Positions 7,950-15,435 of a stretch of 64,000 bases of DNA are shown in pieces. Every line of letters begins with the position of its first letter. The first letter of the stretch is position 1. This DNA comes from Actinobacteria bacterium OV320 (GTDB taxonomy: Bacteria; Actinomycetota; Actinomycetes; Streptomycetales; Streptomycetaceae), in assembly GCA_001298545.1 (NCBI GenBank), contig LJCX01000031.1, positions 372,001-436,000 of the forward strand, written 5' to 3'. The translations under genes were made by a program, and so were the position numbers. Below the pieces are notes generated by a model. It worked only from the letters and a program-made list of their open reading frames with translations. It was not told the origin of the DNA and ran no database searches.

Positions 7950-8160
7950 CGCGTGTCCTGGCGCGGGAGTGGTGACGGGCCCCACGCGCGCGTGTCCTGG
8001 CGCGGGAGTGGTGACGGGCTCCACGCGCGCGTGCCGTGGCGCGGGAGTGATGACGGATCCCACGCGCGCGTGTCCATGGCGCGCGAGTGATGACGGATCC
8101 CACGCGCGCGTGCCCATGGCGCGGGAGTGGTGACTGGCCTCCGCACGTGTCCTGGCGCAG
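7934..8160. repeat. 39-40-bp tandem repeat, about six copies
   Basis: The sequence GTGACGG recurs at 7936, 7972, 8011, 8050, 8090 and (as GTGACTG) 8130. The spacing is 36-40 bp, mostly 39-40. Each unit contains a GTGACGG(G/A)(C/T)CC core, CACGCGCGCGTG and TGGCGCGGGAGT. The core equals the right arm of the exporter terminator, so the array probably grew from it. Units are directly adjacent with no unique spacers. Confidence 0.85.
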
Positions 8161-8182
8161 GAGTGGAGGCGGAAGTCCGTTC

Positions 8183-8262
8183 ATGCCCGGATCACGTCCG
8201 AACCTGTTTACTTTCCGGAAATCCGGGCGTAGCCTCCGTGGCGAAACCACAAGTTCGGGCAT
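8183..8262. promoter_or_regulatory. fruR-fruK-fruA promoter with flanking inverted operator arms
   Basis: A -35-like GTTTAC (8206-8211) and a -10 TAGCCT (8230-8235) are 18 nt apart. ATGCCCG (8183-8189) and its inverse CGGGCAT (8256-8262) flank them. Two half sites on either side of the promoter suggest autoregulation by the DeoR-type repressor FruR. Confidence 0.45.
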
Positions 8263-8292
8263 AAAGCTGGTAACGGTCGGAGGAGAACGGAC

Positions 8293-9054
8293 ATGTACGC
8301 ACCGGAGCGGCAGCAGGAGATCCTGCGGCTCGCCCGTGACGGCGGCCGGGTGGACGTCCTGTCGCTGGCCGAGGAGTTCCAGGTCACGGCGGAGACGATC
8401 CGCCGCGATCTGAAGGCCCTCGACCGGGCCGGCCTGGTGCGCCGCGTGCACGGTGGTGCCATACCGGCCGGACGCCTCGACTTCGAACCGGACCTCGCCG
8501 AACGCGAAGGCACCTCCGCCGACGAGAAGGACCGCATCGCCAAGGCGGCCCTCACGGAACTGCCCACCGAGGGCACGGTGATCCTCGACGCCGGCACCAC
8601 GGTCGCCCGGCTGGCCGCGGCCCTCCCGCTCGAGGCCGAACTCACCGTCGTCACGCACAGCCTGCCCATCGCGGCCCGCCTCGCGGACCACCCGGGCATG
8701 CAACTGCACCTCGTCGGGGGGCGCGTACGGCACCGTACGCGCGCCGCCGTGGACGCGTGGGCGCTGCGGGCGTACGGCGAGATCCGCGCCGACGTCCTGT
8801 TCGTCGCCGCCAACGGGTTCTCCGCCGAACACGGTCTGACCACCCCCGACCTCGCCGAGGCCGCGGTGAAGCGGGCGGCCGTCGCCGCCGCGCGCCGCGT
8901 GGTGCTGCTCGCCGACTCCGCCAAGCACGGCCAGGAGCACTTCGCCCGCTTCGGCGACCTGAGCGACGTGGACCTGCTGATCACCGACAGCGGGCTGAGC
9001 CCCGACGACGCGGCCGCCATCGAGCGCGGCGGCACGGAAGTAGTACGCGCATGA
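8293..9054 (+). CDS. fruR: DeoR family fructose operon repressor
   Basis: A 253-residue DeoR protein. The N-terminal winged helix reads PERQQEILRLARDGGRVDVL, SLAEEFQVTAETIRRDLKAL, GLVRRVHGGA, which is the family signature. The C-terminal phosphosugar-sensing domain has ILDAGTTVARLA and LLADSAKHGQEHFARFGDL. The start at 8293 follows GGAGGAG. FruR in this context represses the fructose PTS operon and is released by fructose-1-phosphate. Its TGA overlaps the fruK start (ATGA), so the two are translationally coupled, as in other Streptomyces. Confidence 0.92.
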   Translation: MYAPERQQEILRLARDGGRVDVLSLAEEFQVTAETIRRDLKALDRAGLVRRVHGGAIPAGRLDFEPDLAEREGTSADEKDRIAKAALTELPTEGTVILDAGTTVARLAAALPLEAELTVVTHSLPIAARLADHPGMQLHLVGGRVRHRTRAAVDAWALRAYGEIRADVLFVAANGFSAEHGLTTPDLAEAAVKRAAVAAARRVVLLADSAKHGQEHFARFGDLSDVDLLITDSGLSPDDAAAIERGGTEVVRA

Positions 9055-9998
9055 TCCTCACCGTCACCCCCAACCCGTCCCTGGACCGCACCTACGAGGT
9101 CCCCTCCCTCGACCGCGGCGAGGTCATCCGCGCCACCGGCGAGCGGATGGACCCGGGCGGCAAGGGCGTGAACGTCTCGCGTGCCGTCGCGGCCGCCGGA
9201 CGGCGCACGGTCGCCGTCCTGCCCCTGGGTGGCGCGCCGGGCGCGCTCGTCGCCGACCTGCTCGACGCGCAGGGCATCGAGGTCGCGCCGGTCCCGGTCA
9301 CCGGAGCCACCCGCTCGAACATCGCGCTCGCGGAGTCCGACGGCGTCCTGACGAAGATCAACGCACCCGGGCCCGAGCTGTCCCCCGAGGAGCAGGAACT
9401 GCTCCTGGAGACGGTCCGCGAGCAGTCCCGCGACGCCGACTGGATCGCCTGCTGCGGCAGCCTGCCCCGCGGCCTCGCGCCCTCCTGGTACGCCGAGGTG
9501 GTCGCCCGGGCGCACGCCGGGGGAGCCCGCATCGCCCTGGACACCTCCGGGCGTGCGCTCCTGGAAGCGCTGCGGGAACGGCCCGACGTGGTGAAGCCGA
9601 ACGCCGAGGAGCTCGCGGAGGCCGTCGGGCGCCCCCTGGCCACCGTCGGCGACGCGGTGAAGGCGGCCGAGGAACTGCGCGGCATGGGCGCCCGTGCCGT
9701 GCTCGCGAGCCTGGGCGCCGACGGACAACTGCTCGTGGAGGACACGGGTACCTGGTTCGGGAGCGCCCGCGTCGACGTCGTACGCAGCAACGTGGGTGCG
9801 GGCGACTCCTCCCTCGCCGGCTTTCTCGTCGCCGGCGGCAGCGGTCCCGCGGCGCTCGCCTCCGCCGTCGCCCACGGAGCGGCGGCCGTCCAGCTGCCCG
9901 GCAGCGTGATGCCGACACCGGACGACCTGGACCCGGCGGCGGTGACGGTCACGGCGCAGGTACCGGTCGACCGTGAACTGAAGGAGCCGGTGTCATGA
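9051..9998 (+). CDS. fruK: 1-phosphofructokinase
   Basis: A 315-residue PfkB-family kinase that converts fructose-1-phosphate to fructose-1,6-bisphosphate. ILTVTPNPSLDRTYEV starts the fold, GGKGVNVSRAV and NVGAGDSSLAGFLV are the two PfkB signatures, and the Asp of GAGDS is the catalytic base. The ATG at 9051 overlaps the fruR stop. It sits between its repressor and its permease, so the product of FruA import is its substrate. Its own stop overlaps the ATG of the following low-complexity frame. Confidence 0.94.
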   Translation: MILTVTPNPSLDRTYEVPSLDRGEVIRATGERMDPGGKGVNVSRAVAAAGRRTVAVLPLGGAPGALVADLLDAQGIEVAPVPVTGATRSNIALAESDGVLTKINAPGPELSPEEQELLLETVREQSRDADWIACCGSLPRGLAPSWYAEVVARAHAGGARIALDTSGRALLEALRERPDVVKPNAEELAEAVGRPLATVGDAVKAAEELRGMGARAVLASLGADGQLLVEDTGTWFGSARVDVVRSNVGAGDSSLAGFLVAGGSGPAALASAVAHGAAAVQLPGSVMPTPDDLDPAAVTVTAQVPVDRELKEPVS

Positions 9999-10507
9999 CG
10001 ACGAACCCCGCGGTGTTCGCGCCGACAACGACTTCCGCGTCGTCCGTACGGATGAGGACACGTGTGCGGTCCGTGATGCCGAGGACGCCTGCGGTGTCCG
10101 TGCTGACGAGGATTCCCACGGGGCCCGTGACGACGAGGACTCCTGTGCGATCCGCGTTGCCGAGGACCCCCGCGCTGTCCGTGCCGGCGACGACCGCGGC
10201 GTCCTTAGTGGCGACGACGGCTCCCGTGTTTCCCGGGCCGGCCGGCGAACCGGTCGTCGAGCGGCGAAGCTCCTCGTTACTCGCCGCTCGACATGCTCGA
10301 CGGGGCCGCCCCAGGCGCCCTGCCGATCAGGGGAGGCATGGCCCGAACCCGCCTGCCACCCCGCGGAGGCGGGGTTTCCCCGGCCCCGCCTCCGCCCCCC
10401 TCACCTCCCCCCGATGCACCGCCGCAGCAACCCCCGTCCCCGATTTCCCCACCCTCGCCCACCACCCCACGCCCCGGGCGATACGCGTGCGAAGGAGCCC
10501 GCGATGA
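9995..10507 (+). CDS. Low-complexity 170-codon ORF coupled to fruK and fruA, doubtful gene
   Basis: The frame starts with an ATG that overlaps the fruK stop (ATGA) and ends with a TGA that overlaps the fruA ATG (ATGA), so it would couple translation through the whole operon. The product is Thr/Val/Arg/Pro-rich with no recognisable domain, much of it encoded by a 27-bp repeat. It contains two TTA codons (10205-10207 and 10277-10279), rare in Streptomyces and dependent on the bldA tRNA. An alternative frame that continues into fruA is acidic and repetitive but has no start codon. It could be a real coupling peptide or a spacer expanded by slippage. Confidence 0.3.
   Translation: MTTNPAVFAPTTTSASSVRMRTRVRSVMPRTPAVSVLTRIPTGPVTTRTPVRSALPRTPALSVPATTAASLVATTAPVFPGPAGEPVVERRSSSLLAARHARRGRPRRPADQGRHGPNPPATPRRRGFPGPASAPLTSPRCTAAATPVPDFPTLAHHPTPRAIRVRRSPR
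10053..10187. repeat. 27-bp tandem repeat, five copies, inside the fruK-fruA spacer
   Basis: Five consecutive 27-bp units start at 10053, 10080, 10107, 10134 and 10161. Four begin CGAGGA and the first TGAGGA; most share CCGTG near position 20. Since 27 is divisible by three, every reading frame through the array stays open. More degenerate GACGAC units follow to about 10220. Confidence 0.8.
10256..10292. other. 12-bp inverted repeat upstream of fruA
   Basis: GTCGAGCGGCGA (10256-10267) is perfectly inverted at 10281-10292 with a 13-nt loop. It could form an mRNA hairpin between fruK and fruA. Confidence 0.6.
10359..10374 (+). terminator. Possible attenuating hairpin upstream of fruA
   Basis: CCCCGC (10359-10364) pairs with GCGGGG (10369-10374) over a GGAG loop and is followed by TTT. 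It is a terminator-like hairpin inside the operon and could lower fruA expression relative to fruK. Confidence 0.35.
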
Positions 10508-12606
10508 GCGACATGATCACCGCGGACCTGGTCGATCTCGACCTGTCCGTCGAAACAAAGGAAGCGGCGGCGCGATCCCTCGCCGAGCGCATGGTCGCCC
10601 TGGGCCGGGTGACCGACCTGGAGGGCTTCCTCGCCGATGTGGCCGCCCGTGAGGCCCAGATGCCCACCGGCCTCGACGGCGGCATCGGCATCCCGCACTG
10701 TCGTAGCGCCCACGTCACCGAACCGACGCTCGCCTTCGGGCGCAGCGCCACCGGCATCGACTTCGGCGCCCCCGACGGCCCCGCCGACCTGATCTTCCTG
10801 ATCGCCGCCCCCGCCGGCGCGGACGACGCCCATCTGACGATCCTGTCGTCGCTCGCCCGGCAGCTGATGAACGCCGAGTTCACCGACGCGCTGCGCTCGG
10901 CCGGCGACGCGGCGGCCGCGGCGGCGCTGATCCGCGGCGACGCGGCCCCGAGCGCCGACGCCCCGGCCGCTGAAGCCCCGGCCCCCGATGCCCCGGCAGC
11001 CGAAGCCCAGGGCACCACCGCAGACTCCGTGTCGGCGTCGACGGCGGCCTCCGCCGACGCCGACACGGCCACCCGTAAGGACACGGACGCCGAGGCCGCG
11101 CGTCCCTTCCGGATCGTCGCCGTCACCTCCTGCCCGACCGGCATCGCCCACACCTACATGGCGGCCGAGTCCCTGGAGAACGCGGGCCGCGAGGCAGGCG
11201 TCGAACTGGTCGTAGAGACGCAGGGCTCGGCCGGCTTCACCCGGCTCGACCCGGCCGTCATCGCCGCGGCGGACGGCGTGATCTTCGCCCACGACGTCCC
11301 CGTACGTGACAAGGACCGCTTCGCCGGAAAGCCCACCGTGGACGTCGGCGTGAAGGCGGGCATCAACCGGCCCGCCGCACTCATCACCGAGGTGCGCGGG
11401 AAGGCGGCACGCGGTGAGGTGAGCGCGTCGGCCAAGGACGGGACACCGGTCGAGCGGACCGGCGAGTCCGGCGACAGCTACGGCACCAAGCTGCGCAAGT
11501 GGCTGATGACGGGCGTCAGCTACATGGTCCCCTTCGTCGCCGCCGGCGGTCTGCTGCTCGCTCTCGGCTTCGCGATCGGCGGCTGGGAGATCAACAAGGC
11601 GCCCTCGGTCATGGAGCACTTCTCCTGGACCCAGGTCGATAGCTGGGGCGCCCTGCTGTTCCAGATCGGCGGCGTCGCCTTCGGCTTCCTCATCCCGGTC
11701 CTGGCCGGCTACATCGCGTACGGCATGGCGGACCGGCCCGGCCTCGTGCCCGGCTTCGTCGGCGGCATGATCGCCTCCAACATCGCCGCCGGCTTCCTCG
11801 GCGGCCTGGTCGCCGGTCTGCTGGCAGGCGGCATCGTCCTCGCGATCCAACGGATCAAGATCCCGCCGGTGCTGCGCGGCATCATGCCGGTGGTGGTGAT
11901 CCCGCTGATCTCCTCGCTGGTCGTCGGCTTCCTGATGTTCGTCGTGGTCGGCAAGCCCATCGCCGAGGCCCAGAAGGGCATGACGGACTGGCTGGCCGGT
12001 CTCTCCGGCTCCAACGCCGTCCTGCTGGGTGTGCTGCTCGGCCTGATGATGTGCTTCGACCTCGGCGGCCCCGTCAACAAGGTCGCGTACGCCTTCGCCA
12101 CGGCCGGCATCGCCGTCCAGGACCCCAGCGACTCCGCGATGAAGGTCATGGCCGCCGTGATGGCCGCGGGCATGGTCCCGCCGCTGGGCATGGCGCTCGC
12201 GACCACCGTCCGCAAGAAGCTCTTCACCCCGACCGAGCGCGAGAACGGCAAGGCCGCCTGGGTCCTGGGCGCCTCCTTCATCTCCGAGGGCGCGATCCCG
12301 TTCGCCGCGGCCGACCCGCTGCGCGTCATCCCCGCCTCGATGGCGGGCGGCGCGGTCACCGGCGCCCTGTCGATGGCCTTCGGCGCCACGCTCCGCGCCC
12401 CGCACGGAGGCATCTTCGTGGTCCCGCTCATCGGCAACCCGTTCCTGTACCTGGTCGCCGTCGCGGCGGGCGTGTGCGTGACGACGGCCGTGGTCGTCGT
12501 CCTCAAGGGCCTGCGCAAGCCGGCCCCGGGCGCCGTCGAGCCCGGTGCGACGCAGGAATCCGCCGCTGCCACGGCGGCGGAGGCGAAGCAGCCGGTGGCC
12601 GCCTAG
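10504..12606 (+). CDS. fruA: Fructose-specific PTS permease EIIABC
   Basis: A 700-residue three-domain permease. EIIA (about 1-145) carries the phosphorylated His65 in GGIGIPHCRS. An Ala/Asp-rich linker (about 146-200) leads to EIIB with Cys210 in AVTSCPTGIAHTYMAAE. EIIC (about 345-680) is membrane-embedded (SYMVPFVAAGGLLLALGFAI, CFDLGGPVNKVAYAFATAG). It imports fructose and phosphorylates it to fructose-1-phosphate using HPr. The ATG at 10504 has an AAGGAG site; an in-frame ATG at 10414 would add a Pro/Arg-rich leader without support. It completes the fruRKA operon. Confidence 0.94.
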   Translation: MSDMITADLVDLDLSVETKEAAARSLAERMVALGRVTDLEGFLADVAAREAQMPTGLDGGIGIPHCRSAHVTEPTLAFGRSATGIDFGAPDGPADLIFLIAAPAGADDAHLTILSSLARQLMNAEFTDALRSAGDAAAAAALIRGDAAPSADAPAAEAPAPDAPAAEAQGTTADSVSASTAASADADTATRKDTDAEAARPFRIVAVTSCPTGIAHTYMAAESLENAGREAGVELVVETQGSAGFTRLDPAVIAAADGVIFAHDVPVRDKDRFAGKPTVDVGVKAGINRPAALITEVRGKAARGEVSASAKDGTPVERTGESGDSYGTKLRKWLMTGVSYMVPFVAAGGLLLALGFAIGGWEINKAPSVMEHFSWTQVDSWGALLFQIGGVAFGFLIPVLAGYIAYGMADRPGLVPGFVGGMIASNIAAGFLGGLVAGLLAGGIVLAIQRIKIPPVLRGIMPVVVIPLISSLVVGFLMFVVVGKPIAEAQKGMTDWLAGLSGSNAVLLGVLLGLMMCFDLGGPVNKVAYAFATAGIAVQDPSDSAMKVMAAVMAAGMVPPLGMALATTVRKKLFTPTERENGKAAWVLGASFISEGAIPFAAADPLRVIPASMAGGAVTGALSMAFGATLRAPHGGIFVVPLIGNPFLYLVAVAAGVCVTTAVVVVLKGLRKPAPGAVEPGATQESAAATAAEAKQPVAA

Positions 12607-12802
12607 CCCGCGGCGGGCCGCGGCCGACTCCGGCCGCGGCCTCCTGCCACGGGCTGATGCTGCCCCCCCCGCAGGGCGAAGCCGCCTGCGGCAGGTTGCG
12701 GCTACTGGTGAGCATCTGCGGTGATTCATGGATCTCCGCACCGAACAGGCCTAACGCGCGGTCTGAGTGATCTGCGTGATGTGTGCGGCATGCGAGATAC
12801 GT

Positions 12803-12832
12803 CACGGTCCGGGACACAGGTCCCGGACCGTG
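12803..12832. promoter_or_regulatory. 13-bp perfect inverted repeat upstream of a small membrane gene
   Basis: CACGGTCCGGGAC (12803-12815) is inverted at 12820-12832 with a 4-nt loop. It lies 197 bp after fruA and only 16 bp before the next start codon. It could therefore be the fruA terminator or an operator/attenuator for the small gene. Confidence 0.6.
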
Positions 12833-12848
12833 GTGTCTACTGGTCGGT

Positions 12849-13112
12849 ATGCCCGTGCATCTAACGTTCCCTCAGCTGGCGGTCCTGACGGTTCTCGCCG
12901 TGGCGTCCATCGCCTGGCTGATCTTCGTGACCCGCATCCTGCGGCGCAGCCGCTCGGGCAGTGAGGCCCGCACCGCGCTCCCCACCCCGCCGGTACTGCC
13001 CGCCCTCCCACGCCAACGGCAGTCCGGTCCCGGCCGCGAGGCCGTCGAACTGACCCCGGCCGAGCGGGACGCCTTCGCCGGCCTCGTACGACAGCTCGGC
13101 GGGGGCCGCTGA
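12849..13112 (+). CDS. Small single-span membrane protein, function unknown
   Basis: An 87-residue protein with one N-terminal transmembrane helix (FPQLAVLTVLAVASIAWLIF) followed by a basic, Pro-rich cytoplasmic tail that ends in a conserved-looking segment (LTPAERDAFAGLVRQLGGGR). I do not recognise a named family. The frame is open to 12783, but the ATG at 12849 places the helix at the N-terminus; the longer form would run through the inverted repeat. The composition is typical of the region, so it is probably a real gene widespread in Streptomyces. Confidence 0.65.
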   Translation: MPVHLTFPQLAVLTVLAVASIAWLIFVTRILRRSRSGSEARTALPTPPVLPALPRQRQSGPGREAVELTPAERDAFAGLVRQLGGGR

Positions 13113-13140
13113 CCTGCGGCCGGGCGGGGCCGCTGAACGG

Positions 13141-13887
13141 TCAGGAGACCTGCGCCGCCCGGCGTTCCATCGCGTCCCGCGCCGCGGCCTCGGACACGTA
13201 CACCTCGCACATGTGCCGCCCGTCGGGCGTCGCCGTGTGCTCGACCTCCCACAGGGAGATCTCCCGGCCGTCCCCCAGCAGGAACGCGTGCTCGTAGAGC
13301 GAGTAGCCCAGCCCGATCCTGCCCGCGCGGCAGGGGCGCCCGAAGGCCTGGGTGATCTGGTGCGCGAACGCCGACTTCAGCAGCGCGGCCGTGTCCGCGT
13401 CGGGCTGGTCGGGGTTCTCCGCGCGGCGCAGCAGCCTGCGCGCGTGGTCCGCCGAGTCGTCCGGCACGTACACGTGCCGGGGCCCGGGGATCGGCGACAG
13501 CTGCACCAGCACCGGCAGTTCGAAGTCCGGGGTGTCCGACGGCAGGGGCAGCCGGGCCGTGGCGGCCCGCAACTCCTCCTCGTCGACGTACACCTCGTGC
13601 TGCGGCTCACTGCCCGGCGCGGTGTTGTGCACGAGCTCCCACAGCGTGAGCGCGCAGCCGTCCGCCAGCAGCCAGGTGTGCCGGTACGTCTCCCGGTGCA
13701 GGCCCGCGCTGTGGTGCGCGGAGTGCAGGGAGCTGTCATGCGCGAGTGCGCAGTCGAGCCGCCGCAGTTCTTCGTCGGGCAGCTCGAACGAGTTCAGGGC
13801 GCGACCGAGCAGTCGCGCGAGGTGCTCCTCCGGAGACTCGGGCGACTCGGCTGGTTCGTACGCTGTCGTCTCGTACGGAACGCTCAA
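13141..13887 (-). CDS. DUF6227 family protein with internal duplication
   Basis: A 248-residue soluble protein that I recognise as the actinobacterial DUF6227 family. The two halves resemble each other: GLHRETYRHTWLLADGCALT, LWELVHNTAPGSEPQHEVYV in the first, and GYSLYEHAFLLGDGREISLW, EVEHTATPDGRHMCEVYVSE in the second. An ancestral domain of roughly 110 residues thus appears duplicated. The start is a TTG at 13887 behind GGGAG; no ATG or GTG lies nearby. Upstream are a SigR-type promoter and a palindrome. Function unknown; no catalytic motif is visible. Confidence 0.75.
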   Translation of the reverse strand: MSVPYETTAYEPAESPESPEEHLARLLGRALNSFELPDEELRRLDCALAHDSSLHSAHHSAGLHRETYRHTWLLADGCALTLWELVHNTAPGSEPQHEVYVDEEELRAATARLPLPSDTPDFELPVLVQLSPIPGPRHVYVPDDSADHARRLLRRAENPDQPDADTAALLKSAFAHQITQAFGRPCRAGRIGLGYSLYEHAFLLGDGREISLWEVEHTATPDGRHMCEVYVSEAAARDAMERRAAQVS

Positions 13888-13938
13888 GGTTTCTCCCGGC
13901 GTTGCTGCATGTCACCTTGTGGGTGCATACCGTAGCCC

Positions 13939-13968
13939 CTCGGTCGGACATCATGTCCGGGAACCGAG
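13939..13968. promoter_or_regulatory. Palindrome in the leader of the DUF6227 gene
   Basis: CGGACAT-C-ATGTCCG at 13945-13959 is a perfect 15-nt palindrome, flanked by CTCGGT (13939-13944) and its inverse ACCGAG (13963-13968). It lies downstream of the SigR-type promoter, so it could be a DNA operator or an RNA hairpin in the leader. Confidence 0.5.
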
Positions 13969-13985
13969 AAAACGTACGCCGTGAA

Positions 13986-14011
13986 AACGCCGGGGCCGCG
14001 CGAAAAATTCC
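13986..14011 (-). promoter_or_regulatory. SigR-type promoter upstream of the DUF6227 gene
   Basis: On the minus strand GGAAT (14011-14007) and GTT (13988-13986) are separated by exactly 18 nt. Transcription would begin near 13978, about 90 nt before the TTG start. Confidence 0.5.
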
Positions 14012-14064
14012 CGCACGACCCGACGGCCCATCAGAAATCGCCGGTCAGAGGGCATCTCCGGCGA

Positions 14065-15291
14065 TCAGGAGGAGCTCCCCGCGGTCCACTCGGACCAGGA
14101 CAGGTTCCACCCGTTGAGCCCGTTGTCCGGCGACACGGTCTTGTCGGGCGAGTTCTTGACGATCACCACATCGCCGATCAGCGAGTTGTCGTAGAACCAC
14201 TTGGCGGGCGTGTCACCCTGCGCGCCCTGCGCGTCCGCGAGCCCCACGCAACCGTGGCTGGTGCCGGTACGGCCGAAGGGCGGATTGCCCCTGTCGTACC
14301 AGTAGTTGCCGTGAATGAAAGTGCCGGACTGCGTCAGGCGCATCGCGTGCGGCACGTCCGGGATGTCGTACTCGCCGCCCAGGCCCACCGTCCGGCTGTT
14401 CATCCGGGTCTGCGTGAACTTCTCGGAGATCACCATCTGCCCGTTGTAGGTGGTGTGCTCCGGGCTGCCCGACGAGATCGGAACCGTCTTCAGGGTCTGC
14501 CCGTCCCGCACCACCGTCATGGTCTGCGTGTCGACGTCGACCGTGGACACCTGCGACCGCCCGATGGTGAAGGTGACCGTCTTCTTCTGCACCCCGAACA
14601 CGCCGTTGGCGCCCTCGACCCCGTCCAGGTCGATCTTCATCGTCACCTTGGAGCCGGCCTTCCAGTACTCCTCGGGACGGAAGTCGAGCCGCTGCGCCCC
14701 GAACCAGTGCCCGACCACCTGCTGGCCGCTGCTGGAGGTGACCGTGATGTGCGACTGCACGGCCTTCGTGTCGCTGATGGTCTTGTCGAAGGTGAAGGAC
14801 ACCGGCATGCCGACGCCGACCGTGGTGCCGTTGTCCGGCGTGTACGTCCCTATGAAGCTGTTGGCCGAGGAGACGGTGGTGAAGATGGAGTTGGCGGCGG
14901 CGGTCTTGCCGTTCGCGTCCTTCGCGGTCGCCGATATCTGGTACTTCGTCCCGCGCTCCAGCTGCTCCTTCGGCTTCCAGGTGCTGCCGTCGGCCGACAG
15001 GGCGCCCTCGACGGCCTGCCCCGACCCGGCCACCGTCATCTTCACCTCCGTGAGCCGGCCGTCGTTGACCTTCACGCCGGTCGCGTTGATCGACGCGCTC
15101 GTCGAACCGTCCTTCGCCGAGATGACGATCTTCGCCGTGGACGTTTTGACGCTGCTCGTGCCGCCCTTGGCGTCCCCGTCCTTGTCCTTGGCGTTGGCGC
15201 TGCCCCCGCAGGCGGTCAGGGTCAGGGCACCGACCACCAGGACGGCACAGGCTCCGACCGTGCGCCGCACCGCTATGTCCGCCGTTGTCAC
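14065..15291 (-). CDS. L,D-transpeptidase lipoprotein with Ig-like domains
   Basis: A 408-residue exported lipoprotein. The signal peptide (AVRRTVGACAVLVVGALTLT) ends in a lipobox with Cys28 (LTAC|GG). Two Ig-like domains follow, the second with DNGTTVGVGMPVSFTFDKTI, and then a C-terminal YkuD domain with GTFIHGNYWY and the catalytic Cys in GRTGTSHGCVGLADA. Such enzymes form 3-3 cross-links in peptidoglycan outside the membrane, and the Ig domains present the catalytic domain at the wall. The GTG at 15291 was chosen because GGAG precedes it and the signal peptide follows directly; the frame is open to 15414. Confidence 0.9.
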   Translation of the reverse strand: MTTADIAVRRTVGACAVLVVGALTLTACGGSANAKDKDGDAKGGTSSVKTSTAKIVISAKDGSTSASINATGVKVNDGRLTEVKMTVAGSGQAVEGALSADGSTWKPKEQLERGTKYQISATAKDANGKTAAANSIFTTVSSANSFIGTYTPDNGTTVGVGMPVSFTFDKTISDTKAVQSHITVTSSSGQQVVGHWFGAQRLDFRPEEYWKAGSKVTMKIDLDGVEGANGVFGVQKKTVTFTIGRSQVSTVDVDTQTMTVVRDGQTLKTVPISSGSPEHTTYNGQMVISEKFTQTRMNSRTVGLGGEYDIPDVPHAMRLTQSGTFIHGNYWYDRGNPPFGRTGTSHGCVGLADAQGAQGDTPAKWFYDNSLIGDVVIVKNSPDKTVSPDNGLNGWNLSWSEWTAGSSS

Positions 15292-15435
15292 GGGCTGCTC
15301 CAGCTTCGTGTGATGTGAGTGATCCGCTCTGGTACGTGGAGAAGGAGGGATCCGGCGGCCGGTGGGGTTCCCTCCGGTCGCCGTTGGCACCATCACGTGA
15401 CGGAACCGGGACAATCGCCTTTCCGGCCCGCGGGT

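Larger units (their letters stand above)
7898..8292. other. Exporter-fruR intergenic region: terminator, repeat array, fruR promoter
   Basis: 395 bp without a gene. It holds the exporter terminator, six copies of a 39-40-bp repeat (to about 8160) and then the fruR promoter with flanking inverted arms. Open frames across the repeats are repeat artefacts. Confidence 0.8.

Noticed and set aside
7934..8160. CRISPR-like array
   Set aside because: The 39-40-bp units are adjacent and degenerate with no unique spacers, and no cas genes are present.
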